DNA of 30,673 nucleotides. Source: JAVVFH01 sp032250585 (lineage in GTDB: Bacteria > Pseudomonadota > Gammaproteobacteria > Xanthomonadales > SZUA-36). The stretch covers positions 1 through 30,673 of the forward strand of contig JAVVFH010000012.1 of assembly GCA_032250585.1 (NCBI GenBank). The letters are read 5' to 3'. Made by a program: the position numbers and the translations under genes. The notes under the pieces were generated by a model. The model was not told the origin of the DNA. It saw nothing but the letters and a program-made list of their open reading frames with translations, and searched no databases. This document shows positions 16,308 through 26,000 of this stretch, piece by piece. How positions within the stretch are numbered: the first letter of the stretch is position 1; each line of letters begins with the position of its first letter.

Positions 16308-17823
16308 GCACCACCGCCGCCAGATGAACAGGGAAGCGTGGAGCGATCTCGGCGGCTTTGCCCGGGCGCTGGAGAAAAGCGGGCAGTTGGTGCTCGTCAA
16401 CGCGCCGGTTTCGCCGCGGCTGCAGATCACCGAATTGTGCCACCGCAGCCTGGCCGGCAACGGGCCGGCACTGCTGTTCAACGACGTGCGCAAAGACGGG
16501 CGTGAAAACGGGCATCAGCACGCCATGCCGGTGCTCGGCAACCTGTTCGGCAACGAGCAGCGCATCCTGACGGCCCTGGAGCTGGATTCACGCCAGGCAC
16601 TCTACGAGCTGGGCAAGGATTTCGCATTCCTGAAACGCCCCAGCCTGCCGGTCGACCTGCGCTCGACGGTGGCGTCCATCCCGGATTTCGCCCGACTGGC
16701 GCACGTCAGCACGGTGCGCAAGGAGCAGGCGCCCTGGCAGGCGAACGTGGTGGAGGGTCCGGACGTCGATCTCGAGCGCCTGCCCATCTCGACCTGCTGG
16801 CCGGAAGACGCCGGGCCGCTGATCACCTGGGGCATGGTGATCACGCGCGGCCCGCTCAAAGAGCGCGTCAACCTGGCGATCTACCGCCAGCAGCTGATCG
16901 GCCGCAACAAGCTCATCATGCGCTGGCTGGCGCACCGCGGCGGCGCCCAGGACTTCCGCGAATTCCAGCAGGAGCGTCCGGGCGAGCCGTTCCCGCTGGC
17001 GGTGGTCATCGGCGCCGACCCGGCGACCCTGCTGGCGGCCGTCACGCCGATCCCCGACACGCTTTCCGAGTACCAGTTCGCCGGCCTGCTGCGCGGGCGC
17101 AGGAGCCGTGTCGTCGAGTCCGGATTCAGCGGCCTGCCCATTCCGCAGGGCGCCGAGATCGTGCTGGAAGGCCACATCGCACCGGGCGAGACGGCCACCG
17201 AGGGCCCCTTCGCCGACCACACCGGTTACTACAACGCCCGCGCCGACTTCCCGGTGTTCACCGTCGAGCGCATCAGTCAGCGCGACAACCCGGTCTACCT
17301 GACCACCTACATGGGCAAGCCCGGCGAAGACGAGCCCTCGATCATGGCCTCGGCCCTGAACGAGATGTACATTCCTCTCCTGCAGGAACAGTTCCCGGAG
17401 GTGGTGGATTTCTACCTGCCGCCGGAAGCCTGCTCCTACCGCATGGCCATCGTCAGCATCCGCAAGCAGTACCCCGGCCACGCGCGCCGCATCATGTTCG
17501 GTATCTGGTCCAGCCTGCGGCAGTTCACCTACACCAAGACCATCATCGTGACCGACGACGACATCGACATCCGCAACTGGAAAGAAGTGATCTGGGCCGT
17601 CAGCACCCGCGCCGATCCGGTCCGCGACAGCGTGCTGGTCGAAAACACGCCGATCGACTACCTCGATTTCGCCAGCCCGCAGCCCGGCCTGGGCGGCAAG
17701 ATGGGCATCGACGCCACCCACAAGCAACCCCCCGAAACCAGCCGCGACTGGGGCCGCGCCGCCCGGATGGACCGGGCCACCCGCGAACAGGTCGAGGAAA
17801 TCGCCCGCTCGCTGGGCCTGTAA
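16285..17823 (+). CDS. ubiD: UbiD, 3-polyprenyl-4-hydroxybenzoate decarboxylase
   Basis: The product is a 512-residue prenylated-FMN-dependent decarboxylase. It removes the carboxylate from 3-polyprenyl-4-hydroxybenzoate in ubiquinone synthesis. It matches E. coli UbiD over its whole length: TCWPEDAGPLITWG, IYRQQLIGRNKLIMRWLAHR (cofactor and substrate loop, about 198-217), EGPFADHTGYY (from E306), VDFYLPPEACSYR, and VENTPIDYLDFASP. The cofactor enzyme UbiX is not in the window. Two starts are possible. The ATG at 16285 has a GGGG-containing site and overlaps ubiV by 23 nt. The ATG at 16324 gives an N-terminus closer to E. coli but lacks a ribosome site. Its place behind ubiUV suggests that it is expressed anaerobically with them. 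Confidence 0.95.
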   Translation: MTIHRLLEHHRRQMNREAWSDLGGFARALEKSGQLVLVNAPVSPRLQITELCHRSLAGNGPALLFNDVRKDGRENGHQHAMPVLGNLFGNEQRILTALELDSRQALYELGKDFAFLKRPSLPVDLRSTVASIPDFARLAHVSTVRKEQAPWQANVVEGPDVDLERLPISTCWPEDAGPLITWGMVITRGPLKERVNLAIYRQQLIGRNKLIMRWLAHRGGAQDFREFQQERPGEPFPLAVVIGADPATLLAAVTPIPDTLSEYQFAGLLRGRRSRVVESGFSGLPIPQGAEIVLEGHIAPGETATEGPFADHTGYYNARADFPVFTVERISQRDNPVYLTTYMGKPGEDEPSIMASALNEMYIPLLQEQFPEVVDFYLPPEACSYRMAIVSIRKQYPGHARRIMFGIWSSLRQFTYTKTIIVTDDDIDIRNWKEVIWAVSTRADPVRDSVLVENTPIDYLDFASPQPGLGGKMGIDATHKQPPETSRDWGRAARMDRATREQVEEIARSLGL

Positions 17824-17887
17824 GCGGCTCCCACACGCAGCACCTTCCTCCCGGTTTTTGGCGTGCCTGTCGGGACGCTTCGGTTTC

Positions 17888-17931
17888 GTTACAGGGCGTG
17901 TAACAGCGCTGTCACAAACCCTAAATAAACT
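17888..17931 (+). promoter_or_regulatory. Promoter region of the TonB operon with PhoB-like repeat and palindromes
   Basis: Several overlapping signals lie 80-120 bp before the DUF3450 gene. GTTACA-N5-TGTAAC (17888-17904) is a perfect inverted repeat. GTAACAGCGCTGTCAC (17900-17915) is a 14/16 palindrome with a perfect 10-bp core. Read as direct repeats, GTGTAAC-AGCG-CTGTCAC (17898-17915) has the 7-4-7 layout of a Pho box, the second half matching CTGTCAC fully and the first 5 of 7. A TAAACT hexamer starts exactly 10 bp after it (17926-17931), the spacing of the E. coli phoA promoter. Which protein binds is inferred, not shown. Confidence 0.45.
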
Positions 17932-18008
17932 GCGCAAATTCGAGGGGCGCGGTCTTCGCCAAGCCCAAACCGATGATTCGCCGCTTGCAGACAGCCCGGA
18001 ACCCGCAG

Positions 18009-18779
18009 ATGAAGCCTTTACTCGCCAGATACTCTTTGCTCGCCGCGCTGGTGCTCACGGCGCCGGACGCCTTGCCCCAGGATGCCACCGAAGCACTTAC
18101 GAGCCGCCTGATCCAGATGCGTGGGCAGGTGGACCAGCTGCAAAGCGAGCTGAACCTCAAGCGCGAGGAACACAAGAACCGCATGGCCTACCTGACGGCG
18201 CAACTGACCGAAACCGAGGCCAGCCGCGACCGTGAAACACTGCGGGTACGCCAGCTGGAGCAGGATCTCGAACAGATGAAAGAGGAGGTGGCCGCGGCCG
18301 GCGCAACTTCCGGGATGCTGGCGCCGATCATGCTGCGCTACCTGGCCGAGCTGCGCAGGCAGGTCCGTATGGGCTTTCCTTTCAAGGTCGGCGAGCGGCT
18401 GGCCGAGCTCGATGAAATCGAGACCCAGCTGAACAGTGGCGTGATCACCGCCCACCGGGCGTTCAACCGCCTGTGGGCTTTCGTCGAGGACGAGCTGCGC
18501 ATCACCCGTGAGAACGCCATCTACACCCAGTCGATCAATCTCAATGGCGAGAACGTGCTGGTCGACGTCGCCAAGCTGGGCAACGCCATGATGTATTTCC
18601 GCACACGCGACCTGCGCTACGGTCGCGCGGTTGAAACGGGGCAGGCCTGGCGCTTCGAAGTGCTGGACTCCGCCAGTGATCAGGAACGGGTGGCGCGTCT
18701 TTTCGACTCACTCCGCAAGCAGATCCGCCAGGGCTACTTCCAGTTGCCCAACGCCCTGCCACAGGAGGCCTCGTCATGA
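18009..18779 (+). CDS. DUF3450 periplasmic coiled-coil protein of a TonB2-type system
   Basis: The product has 256 residues. A signal peptide (LLARYSLLAALVLTAPDALP) is followed by a long coiled coil (about residues 30-105: heptad-like MRGQVDQLQSEL, LTETEASRDRETL, LEQDLEQMKEEV), then a folded C-terminal half with RQVRMGFPFKVGERLAEL and a YGRAVETGQAWRF segment typical of DUF3450. Such proteins are encoded next to TtpC-ExbB-ExbD-TonB sets in Vibrio and relatives and probably contact the periplasmic part of TtpC. The ATG at 18009 gives a normal signal peptide; an in-frame ATG 36 nt earlier would add a basic extension. The stop overlaps the ttpC-like start (ATGA). Confidence 0.82.
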   Translation: MKPLLARYSLLAALVLTAPDALPQDATEALTSRLIQMRGQVDQLQSELNLKREEHKNRMAYLTAQLTETEASRDRETLRVRQLEQDLEQMKEEVAAAGATSGMLAPIMLRYLAELRRQVRMGFPFKVGERLAELDEIETQLNSGVITAHRAFNRLWAFVEDELRITRENAIYTQSINLNGENVLVDVAKLGNAMMYFRTRDLRYGRAVETGQAWRFEVLDSASDQERVARLFDSLRKQIRQGYFQLPNALPQEASS

Positions 18780-20191
18780 ACCGGCGTCTTGGCATTCTGT
18801 TCGCTTTGCTGCTGGCACTGCCGCTCGCCGTGCTGGGCCAGGACGAAGCTTCGCCTGTCGCCGAAGCGCCGCCGCCGGTGCCGAAGATCAACCCACTGAA
18901 AACCCAGGATGAGCTGCAGGCCGCCTATCAGAAAGAATACGCCTTCCTGGAAGCGCAGCTGCGTGACCTGCAGGCGCGGCTGGTTGCTTTCGAAGTCCAG
19001 TCACAGCGGGCAGAGCAGGAGAAAGAAGCGGCGATCGATCGCGTCGAGGGCGAGTACATCAACCTCCAGTCGCGCGCCGACCGCATCAACGACATGCTGA
19101 CCGAGGCGGAGCGTCAGGTCTCGGCCGTCGAGGACAGCCGCAATACGCTGGAGGCGACGTTTCTGCAGGCGGGTTCCACGCTCCAGCCCTACGGGCTCGA
19201 GGCGCTGCGCTCCGAACAGTACCTTGCCAGCGGTGACGCCGAGAAGATCGCCACCCTTTTCGGCGAGACCCTGGACCTGCTGGCCGGCTTGGGCCAACTG
19301 CGGCAAAGCCCCGGCCGCTTCTTCCTGGCCGATGGCACGGAGGTCGAGGGCACCATCTTCCGCGTGGGCAACATCGCTGCCTACGGCATTGCGGGCGACC
19401 GCGGCGGTGCGCTGGCCCCGGCCGGTGACGAGCGGCTGAAGGTCTGGTCCGGGTCCTCGCCTGACATGGCGCAGGCACTGGCAAACGGCCGTGCGCCGGA
19501 TGTGATTGACATCTTCCTGTACGAATCCGTGCAAAAAGCGGTCGAGGAAACGGCTGGCAAGACCCTGTTGGGCGTGATCAGAAGCGGCGGTACCATCGCC
19601 TGGATCATTATCGGGCTCGGCGGCCTGGCCGCGCTGATGATCGTCCTGCGCATCATCTTTCTGCGCAATGCGAGCAAGAGCACGGGCAAGGTGGACAAGG
19701 CGGTGGGCGATCTGGTCGAACTGGGCCGCATCGATGAAGCCCTGAAAGCCTGTAAGAAGCTGAAAGGCTCGACCGCCAACGTGGTGGCCTCCGCGATCCG
19801 TAATCTGGACCGTGAGCGGGAGCACATCGAGGACATCGTGATGGAGCAGATGCTTCATGAATCGACCCACCTCAATCGTTTTGGCGCGTTCATCATCGTG
19901 ATCGCGGCCGTCGCGCCGCTGCTGGGCCTGCTCGGCACGGTAACCGGCATGATCGCGACCTTCGACATTATCACCGAGTTCGGCACCGGGGACCCGAAAC
20001 TGCTATCCGGCGGCATCTCGATCGCGCTGGTCACCACCGAGATCGGCCTGGCGGTCGCCATCCCGGCGCTGATTTTCGGCAACCTGCTCTCCGGCTGGGC
20101 CGAATCCATCAAAGACGACATGGAAAAGGCCGCGCTGCACGTGATGAATCGCTACAAGGGCCAGCCGGCGGTTGCGGCGCCGGCGGTCTGA
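18776..20191 (+). CDS. ttpC: TtpC-like MotA/TolQ/ExbB protein with periplasmic coiled coil
   Basis: The product has 471 residues. After a signal peptide (to about residue 22) comes a periplasmic region with a coiled coil (about 45-125) and a small beta-rich part (about 175-220). The MotA/TolQ/ExbB proton-channel domain follows, with helices near 272-294, 365-393 and 412-436. The channel signature VAPLLGLLGTVTGMIATF (380-397) is conserved, as is the ITEFGTGDPKLLSGGISIAL segment. In Vibrio, TtpC is needed for TonB2-dependent transport and is thought to extend the ExbB-ExbD-TonB complex across the periplasm. The gene lies between DUF3450 and exbB with overlap or 3-nt spacing, as expected for that system. 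Confidence 0.88.
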   Translation: MNRRLGILFALLLALPLAVLGQDEASPVAEAPPPVPKINPLKTQDELQAAYQKEYAFLEAQLRDLQARLVAFEVQSQRAEQEKEAAIDRVEGEYINLQSRADRINDMLTEAERQVSAVEDSRNTLEATFLQAGSTLQPYGLEALRSEQYLASGDAEKIATLFGETLDLLAGLGQLRQSPGRFFLADGTEVEGTIFRVGNIAAYGIAGDRGGALAPAGDERLKVWSGSSPDMAQALANGRAPDVIDIFLYESVQKAVEETAGKTLLGVIRSGGTIAWIIIGLGGLAALMIVLRIIFLRNASKSTGKVDKAVGDLVELGRIDEALKACKKLKGSTANVVASAIRNLDREREHIEDIVMEQMLHESTHLNRFGAFIIVIAAVAPLLGLLGTVTGMIATFDIITEFGTGDPKLLSGGISIALVTTEIGLAVAIPALIFGNLLSGWAESIKDDMEKAALHVMNRYKGQPAVAAPAV

Positions 20192-20194
20192 TCC

Positions 20195-20803
20195 ATGTGG
20201 TCGAGCCTGCTTCAGGAGGTCAGCAGCTACATCAAGGTGGGCGGTTGGGTAATGCCTCCGCTGATCGCGGCCACGGTCGTCCTCTGGCTCGCGATCGGCT
20301 ACCGCATCGCGGCGCTCAAACGTGGCAGCGAGCGCGATGTACGCAACCTGATTCGTCGTTTCGACAAGGGCAAGCCGCCCTCCGGCGAAGGTGTGCTGGT
20401 CCGGGCACTGCAAAAAGGCATGGACCTGCGTGATCGCAACCCGGACGAGCTTCGCCCCTACCTCGATGTCGCGTTTTCCGAGGAAGAAAAAGAGATTCGC
20501 CGCTACAGCCGGCTGATCATGACCATCGTGACCGCGGCGCCGCTGCTGGGCCTGCTGGGAACCGTGATCGGCATGATCGAGACCTTCGACTCGCTTGGCG
20601 ACATGTCGCTGTTCTCGCAGTCCGGCGGCATCGCCGGCGGTATCTCGCAGGCGCTGATCACGACGCAGATGGGCCTGGTCGTCGCCATTCCCGGCCTGCT
20701 GGTGAACGGCGTGCTGTCGCGCCGCCAGAAGAACATTGAAATCGAACTGGCCCAGATGAAAGACATTCTGGTTGCCGGGTACCTAGCCTGGGACAGGACA
20801 TGA
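20195..20803 (+). CDS. exbB: ExbB, proton-channel subunit of the TonB energiser
   Basis: The product is a 202-residue MotA/TolQ/ExbB protein of the inner membrane, with helices near 16-38, 104-126 and 150-175. The conserved stretch TAAPLLGLLGTVIGMIETF and the GGISQALITTQMGLVVAIP helix line the proton path. It has no signal peptide or periplasmic extension, in contrast to its TtpC-like neighbour, so it is the core ExbB. With ExbD it converts the proton gradient into movement of TonB. It starts 3 nt after the ttpC stop and its own stop overlaps the exbD start (ATGA). Confidence 0.94.
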   Translation: MWSSLLQEVSSYIKVGGWVMPPLIAATVVLWLAIGYRIAALKRGSERDVRNLIRRFDKGKPPSGEGVLVRALQKGMDLRDRNPDELRPYLDVAFSEEEKEIRRYSRLIMTIVTAAPLLGLLGTVIGMIETFDSLGDMSLFSQSGGIAGGISQALITTQMGLVVAIPGLLVNGVLSRRQKNIEIELAQMKDILVAGYLAWDRT

Positions 20804-21216
20804 TCATGCGTTACCGCGAAAAAAAGGAAGACATGCAGGACATCAACATCTCGCCGTTGATCGACATGGTGTTCATCCTGCTGATTTTCTTCATGGTCAG
20901 CACCACCTTCGTCAAGGACATGAAGCTGGACCTCGACCGGCCCGCTGCGTCCAGCGCCTCGACGGCGTCGACCAAGGCCATCCGCCTCTACATCGACGAC
21001 AAGGGCGATACCTACATGGACGGCGAGCCGTTGCAGGCCTGGGTCATCCAGAGCCGCCTGCGTGACCAGCTGAAAACCATGACGGCCAAGGCCGTGCTGG
21101 TCGTCACCGACGAAGGCGTGCCGGCCGGCAAGCTGGTGGAAGTGGTCGACCAGGCGCGCCTGGCGGGTGCCACCGACGTCGGTGTGGCCACCGTCGAGGA
21201 AGCCGGGGCGGGTTAG
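20800..21216 (+). CDS. exbD: ExbD, proton-channel subunit of the TonB energiser
   Basis: The product is a 138-residue ExbD/TolR protein. The cytoplasmic N-terminus DMQDINISPLIDMVFILLIF leads into one membrane helix that carries the essential proton-carrying aspartate (D22). A periplasmic domain follows (about 45-138) with the usual VLVVTDEGVPAGKLVEVVD fold. It works inside the ExbB pentamer and transmits energy to TonB. The start overlaps the exbB stop; tonB begins 2 nt after its own stop. Confidence 0.94.
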   Translation: MIMRYREKKEDMQDINISPLIDMVFILLIFFMVSTTFVKDMKLDLDRPAASSASTASTKAIRLYIDDKGDTYMDGEPLQAWVIQSRLRDQLKTMTAKAVLVVTDEGVPAGKLVEVVDQARLAGATDVGVATVEEAGAG

Positions 21217-21218
21217 CC

Positions 21219-21863
21219 GTGAAGACCGGCGAACGCATACGCCGCCTCGCCTGGGCGACGGGTTCCATGATCATCGGCACGGTCGTCGTGCTGGGAACCG
21301 TTATCCTGATCAATCACTACTCCGACAGCCTGGATGAATCCCGCGCGGGCGCCACCAGCCAGATTGCTTTGGAACGGAATAAGCCGCCGCCGGAGCAGGA
21401 GATTCAGAAGCCAAAACCCAAGCCCAAGCCGCGGCAGAACCGGCGCGCACCGCCCTCGCCCCTGGTCGGGCTGGATACCCGCCTGTCCGGCGTGGACGTG
21501 GGCCTGCCCGGCTTTTCCGCGGACGATCTCGGTGCCCTCGAAGGCGACCTGCTGGGAAATGCGGACGGCGTGGTCATGACCGATGACACCGTGGATCAGC
21601 CGCCGCAGGCGAGCTATCAGGCATCCATGGTGTTTCCGCCGCGGGCGCGAGCGCAGGGCATCGAGGGCTACGTGGTGTTTTCCCTGCTGATCGGCATCAC
21701 CGGCGAGATCGAACAGCTCGAGATCGTGGAGTCCTACCCCGAAGGCCTGTTCGACGAGGCCGCCAAGCAGGGCATCAACCAGTGGAAGTTCGAGCCGGCC
21801 GTGTATCAGGGTCAGGCGGTGCGCGCCTGGGCCCGGCAGCGCATCCGCTTTGACCTCAGCTGA
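21219..21863 (+). CDS. tonB: TonB, energy transducer
   Basis: The product has 214 residues and starts with GTG directly after exbD. One N-terminal membrane helix (about 14-31) is followed by a short Pro/Lys stretch (KPPPEQEIQKPKPKPKPRQN) that spans the periplasm, and a C-terminal TonB domain (about 125-214). The domain shows the YPPRA-like MVFPPRARAQGIEGYVVFSL motif and the NQWKFEPAVYQG segment. It carries energy from ExbBD to outer-membrane receptors. The short linker is typical of TonB2 proteins, which rely on TtpC. The receptor gene lies two genes downstream, so that receptor is probably its dedicated client. Confidence 0.92.
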   Translation: MKTGERIRRLAWATGSMIIGTVVVLGTVILINHYSDSLDESRAGATSQIALERNKPPPEQEIQKPKPKPKPRQNRRAPPSPLVGLDTRLSGVDVGLPGFSADDLGALEGDLLGNADGVVMTDDTVDQPPQASYQASMVFPPRARAQGIEGYVVFSLLIGITGEIEQLEIVESYPEGLFDEAAKQGINQWKFEPAVYQGQAVRAWARQRIRFDLS

Positions 21864-21875
21864 GCCCCGAAGCCA

Positions 21876-23054
21876 ATGAAAACCGACACGATGACAGCCA
21901 AGGCGATGAAAGCCTGGACGACCTTCTTGCTGAGCCTGCTGCTGTTCATTACGGTGTCGCTGCCTGCCGCGGAATCCGGGGACGAGGTCGATTACCTGGC
22001 CCTGGCCGCCCTGATGCTGCGCGACGGCAACATCGACCGCGCTTTCGTCGCCCTCGACCAGGTTGACGTGACCGCCGAGTATGCCAATCCCGTGCGCTAC
22101 TACACGCTGCGCGGCATGGCCCACCTGCGCCGCGACGAACTGGAGCCGGCGCGCGAGGCTTTCTCGCAGGCGATTGACTCGGGTGCGACCGAGTCGGTGG
22201 TTTTCGTTTACCTCGCCCAGGTGAATTACAGGCTGGAAGATTACCGCGCAACCATCGATGCGCTGAACCGGGCCGGTGACACCCTGGCGCGGGTTCCCTC
22301 CGCATACCACATGAAGTCGCAGAGCTACTGGCTGCTGGAAGAACCGATCATGGCGCTGGCCACGCTGGATCAGGGTGCGCAGGTTTTTCCCGACGATCCG
22401 AACTTCATTCGCCGCAAGACCTTCTACCTGGTCGATCTCGGCCTGCATAAGGAGGCGGTGATCCAGGGCAGGCGCTACCTGGAACAGTCGGAGGGCAGCC
22501 TGAAGGACTACGTCGCCCTGGGCAATGCGCTGCGCGCCAGCGGGGAACTCGACGAGGCCGCCGCCTTTCTCGAGGAGGCCCAGCTGATCTTCCCGGACTC
22601 ATCGGACGTTAAAAAGGTGCTGGCGCACGTTTACATCCAGCGTGGCGAGATGAGCGTGGCGGCGGACCTGCTGTACAAGGCGGCCCTGCTGGAGCCGCTA
22701 CTGCTGGCGGAAGCAGCCGAACTCTACCGTCGCGCCGGCCAGACCCACCGGGCGCTGACCATCAACAGCCGTCTCAGTGACCAGCCCGAGAAATTTCGCC
22801 AGCGCCTGGCGCTGTACCTGGAACTGCAAAACTACGAGCAGGCGGCGGCCATGGAGATGCCCTTACGCCGCGTCGGGCTGCTGGACGACGAAGACCTGCG
22901 CTACGCGATCGCCTACGCCCATTTCAAGGCCGGCGATTTCGCTGCTGCCGAGCGACACCTCGCGGCGCTCAACCGCCCCGACCTGTTTCGCAAAGCGGCC
23001 GAGTTGCGCCGCGCGATCCAGGATTGCATGGAGGACAGCTGGAAATGCATCTGA
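21876..23054 (+). CDS. TPR protein associated with the TonB2-type complex
   Basis: The product has 392 residues. An N-terminal signal peptide or anchor (LLSLLLFITVSLPAAES) is followed by about nine TPR-like helix pairs, for example YYTLRGMAHLRRDELEPARE and FSQAIDSGA, DYVALGNALRASGELDEAAA, and the terminal AIAYAHFKAGDFAAAERHLA. Equivalent TPR proteins follow tonB2 in Vibrio. The role is probably periplasmic scaffolding of the TonB complex or receptor. Start codons at 21876, 21891 and 21906 are all in frame with weak ribosome sites; the first is given. Its end overlaps the receptor start by 10 nt. Confidence 0.82.
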   Translation: MKTDTMTAKAMKAWTTFLLSLLLFITVSLPAAESGDEVDYLALAALMLRDGNIDRAFVALDQVDVTAEYANPVRYYTLRGMAHLRRDELEPAREAFSQAIDSGATESVVFVYLAQVNYRLEDYRATIDALNRAGDTLARVPSAYHMKSQSYWLLEEPIMALATLDQGAQVFPDDPNFIRRKTFYLVDLGLHKEAVIQGRRYLEQSEGSLKDYVALGNALRASGELDEAAAFLEEAQLIFPDSSDVKKVLAHVYIQRGEMSVAADLLYKAALLEPLLLAEAAELYRRAGQTHRALTINSRLSDQPEKFRQRLALYLELQNYEQAAAMEMPLRRVGLLDDEDLRYAIAYAHFKAGDFAAAERHLAALNRPDLFRKAAELRRAIQDCMEDSWKCI

Positions 23055-26000
23055 TCCTGCGCGCTTTTGCCAGGCTGGTGGCGGCCGGCCTGGTCTGCCT
23101 GCTGACGACGGTGCCCGCACTGGCGCAATCTTTAAACCTGACCCTGTACGTGTTCAACGAAGGGACGCCGGTGCAGAACATCGAAATCCTGCTGGACAGC
23201 CAACTGATCGGCCTGACGAACGAACGCGGCGTGGCGGTCCTCGAGATCGAGCCGGGCATTCACTACCTGGAATTGCGGCTGGAAGACGCGGTCGTCGTGG
23301 ATCAACAGATCCTCGCGGTGGAGGACGAATACAGCCAATGGATCATCGACATCACCGGCGGTGGATCGGCGCTCTATGACGTGGAGTCGTCTGGCCCCGG
23401 GTTGGCTGGTACCGTGACGGCAGTCGAGGAAACCGATCTCGCCCCCGGCGTCCTCGACGGCCAGTTGATTTCCTCCGATGACGGCCGCCCGGTGGAGAAC
23501 GCACGCATCTTCATCAGCGGCGTCGCAGCCGACATCCGCAGTGACGCGGAAGGTCGCTTCAGTGCCGAAGTTCCGGCCGGCCAGCGCTCGGTTTCGGTTC
23601 TGCACTCGGGTTTCAACACCTTGACCCGAGACAAGGTCGAGGTGCCTGAAGAGGGCACCGTCAGCCTCCAGCTGGAACTGACACCGGCCGGTTCCGAGTT
23701 GCCCGAATTCGTGGTCATTGCACCTTATATTTCCGGCTCCCTGGCCTCGGTGATGGCCGAGCGCCGGGAGTCCGAAGGGGTCACAGACGTGTTGAGTGCG
23801 GAGCAGATTTCCCGGGCCGGCGATTCGAACGCCGCCGGAGCGCTGAAACGGGTGACCGGGCTGACCCTGGTGGGCGGCCAGTATATCTACGTTCGCGGGC
23901 TGGGTGAGCGCTACTCCAGCGTGGTGCTCAATGATGCCACGATCCCCAGCCCCGATCCTACCCGGCGGGTGGTGCCCCTGAGCCTGTTCCCGACCGACGT
24001 GATTGAGGCGGTGGTCGTGCAGAAAACCGCCTCGTCAAACCTGCCGGGGGAGTTCGGCGGCGGCATCGTGCAATTGCGCACCGTTTCCTTCCCGCCGGAG
24101 CTGACCGGAAATCTGGGCATCAGCCTTGGCGTCCGGGATAACACGACCTTCGAGACCGGTCTCGATTACGAGGGCGGCGATAGCGACTTCCTCGGCTTCG
24201 ATGACGGGACCCGGGACCTCCCCGGCTCCCTGGCTGATGCCATCGCCGGCGGGCAGTTCCTGAGGCCCCGCTCCTTCACCAATCCGGATGGATTGACGCC
24301 GGAGGAAATCGAGGTGTTCGGCGAGGATTTGGCCGCTGTGAGCAGCTATGATTTGCTGGAACAGACCGTGCCTTTGGACCTGGGTCTGTCCGGCTCCTTC
24401 GGTAATTCCTTCGAATTCGGCGACGGCATGCGCTGGGGTTTTTTGACCGCTATTAAATACGACAACAAATGGACGCAGCTGAATGAGATACGACGGGAGT
24501 TCAGCGCGGTCGCCGACGGGGGCCTGCAACTGGCGGACGAGCTGGACGTGATTCGCACCGTGAACAACATCGATACGAGCCTGTTCGCCAACCTGGGCGT
24601 CGAATTCAGTGACAATCACAAGCTGGGCCTGAACGCCATGCTCCTGCGCCAGGCCGAGAACGAGACCAAGATCAGTGAAGGCCTCGAGGACAGCCAAAAA
24701 CTGCGCCGCTTCGAATTTGAGTGGATCGAGAACGAGCTGCTCTCCTACCAGGCGGTGGGTTCCCACATCTTCGCCCTGCAGGACTGGACCCTCGACTGGC
24801 AATACACCGACGCCACCGCCACCCGCGACGAGCCCAACACGCGCCGCTACCGGCGCGACGACGATGATGGGGACGGGGTGTTCGAGGTTTCCACCCGCTC
24901 CGACAGCAATTCGCAGTCCTGGTCGGATCTGGAGGACAATCTGAGACACTGGTCGCTCGACAGCGCGCTGCCGCTGGAGTTCGGCGATCATGTACTGGCG
25001 ATGAGGGGCGGTCTGGGCGGCCTGGATCGCGACCGTGAGGCGTCTATCCGAACCTTTTCTTTTCAGGGCCGGATTCCGAATGAACTGCTGACGCTGGACT
25101 TGTCGGAGTTGCTTACTCCGTCGTTCATCGATCCGCGCATCCTGCAACTGAAGGAAACCACCCGGGCCACCGACACCTATACCGCCACCCAGACCCTCGA
25201 CTCCAGGTTCCTGAACCTGGACCTGTCGCTGTTCAACGGAAAGTATCGGATCTCCGCGGGCCTGCGGGAGGAGGACAACCGTCAGCAGGTGGTGACGGCC
25301 GACCTTTCCAATCCGAACGCGCCCCCGGTGATCGGTGATATCGATAAGGTCGACCGGCTGCCTTCCGCGGCCATCACCTGGGCCTACAGCGACAAGGCAC
25401 AGCTTCGGGCCGCCTACGCCGAGTCGGTCAACCGACCGGACTTTCGTGAGATGGCCCCGGCACCCTACCTGGACCCTTTGCTGGATATTGTCACGGTGGG
25501 CAACCCGGAACTGAAAACCGCCGAGTTGAAAAATTATGATCTGCGCTGGGAGTACTATTTCTCGCCCAGTGAGGGTTTTTCCCTGGCCGGCTTTTACAAG
25601 GAGTTCAGCAATCCCATCGAGAAGACTTTTTCGTCGGGCGGCTCGGCCCGAATCATCAACTTGCAAAACGCCCTGGCAGCTGAACTCATTGGTGTGGAAG
25701 TGGATTACGCCCAGTCCCTGGGCTGGATCGGCAGCCAGTCCTGGCTCGGTTGGCTGGCGGATTTCGAATGGGGCTTCCTCGGGCCCGTCGACTGGGCGCA
25801 TTACCGCTTCGCTTTCAATTACGCCTGGATCGACTCCACCGTCGAAATCGACACCAGCCTGACCACCCAGACCAATTCGGACCGGCCGCTGCAGGGACAG
25901 TCCCCGTGGGTGATCAATCTCCAGCTGGGCTACTACAACCCCGACAGCCCCACCGAATGGAACCTGCTTTACAACGAATTCGGCGCGCGGATTTCGCAAG

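Noticed and set aside
16285..17823. Aromatic-acid (ferulate or vanillate type) UbiD-family decarboxylase
   Set aside because: Similarity to E. coli UbiD is strong over the full length and the gene is joined to ubiU and ubiV, so ubiquinone synthesis fits best.
24035..25999. Long antisense open frame inside the receptor gene
   Set aside because: Long antisense frames are common in GC-rich genes; the sense strand encodes a complete receptor with plug and C-terminal signature, and the antisense product has no recognisable motif.
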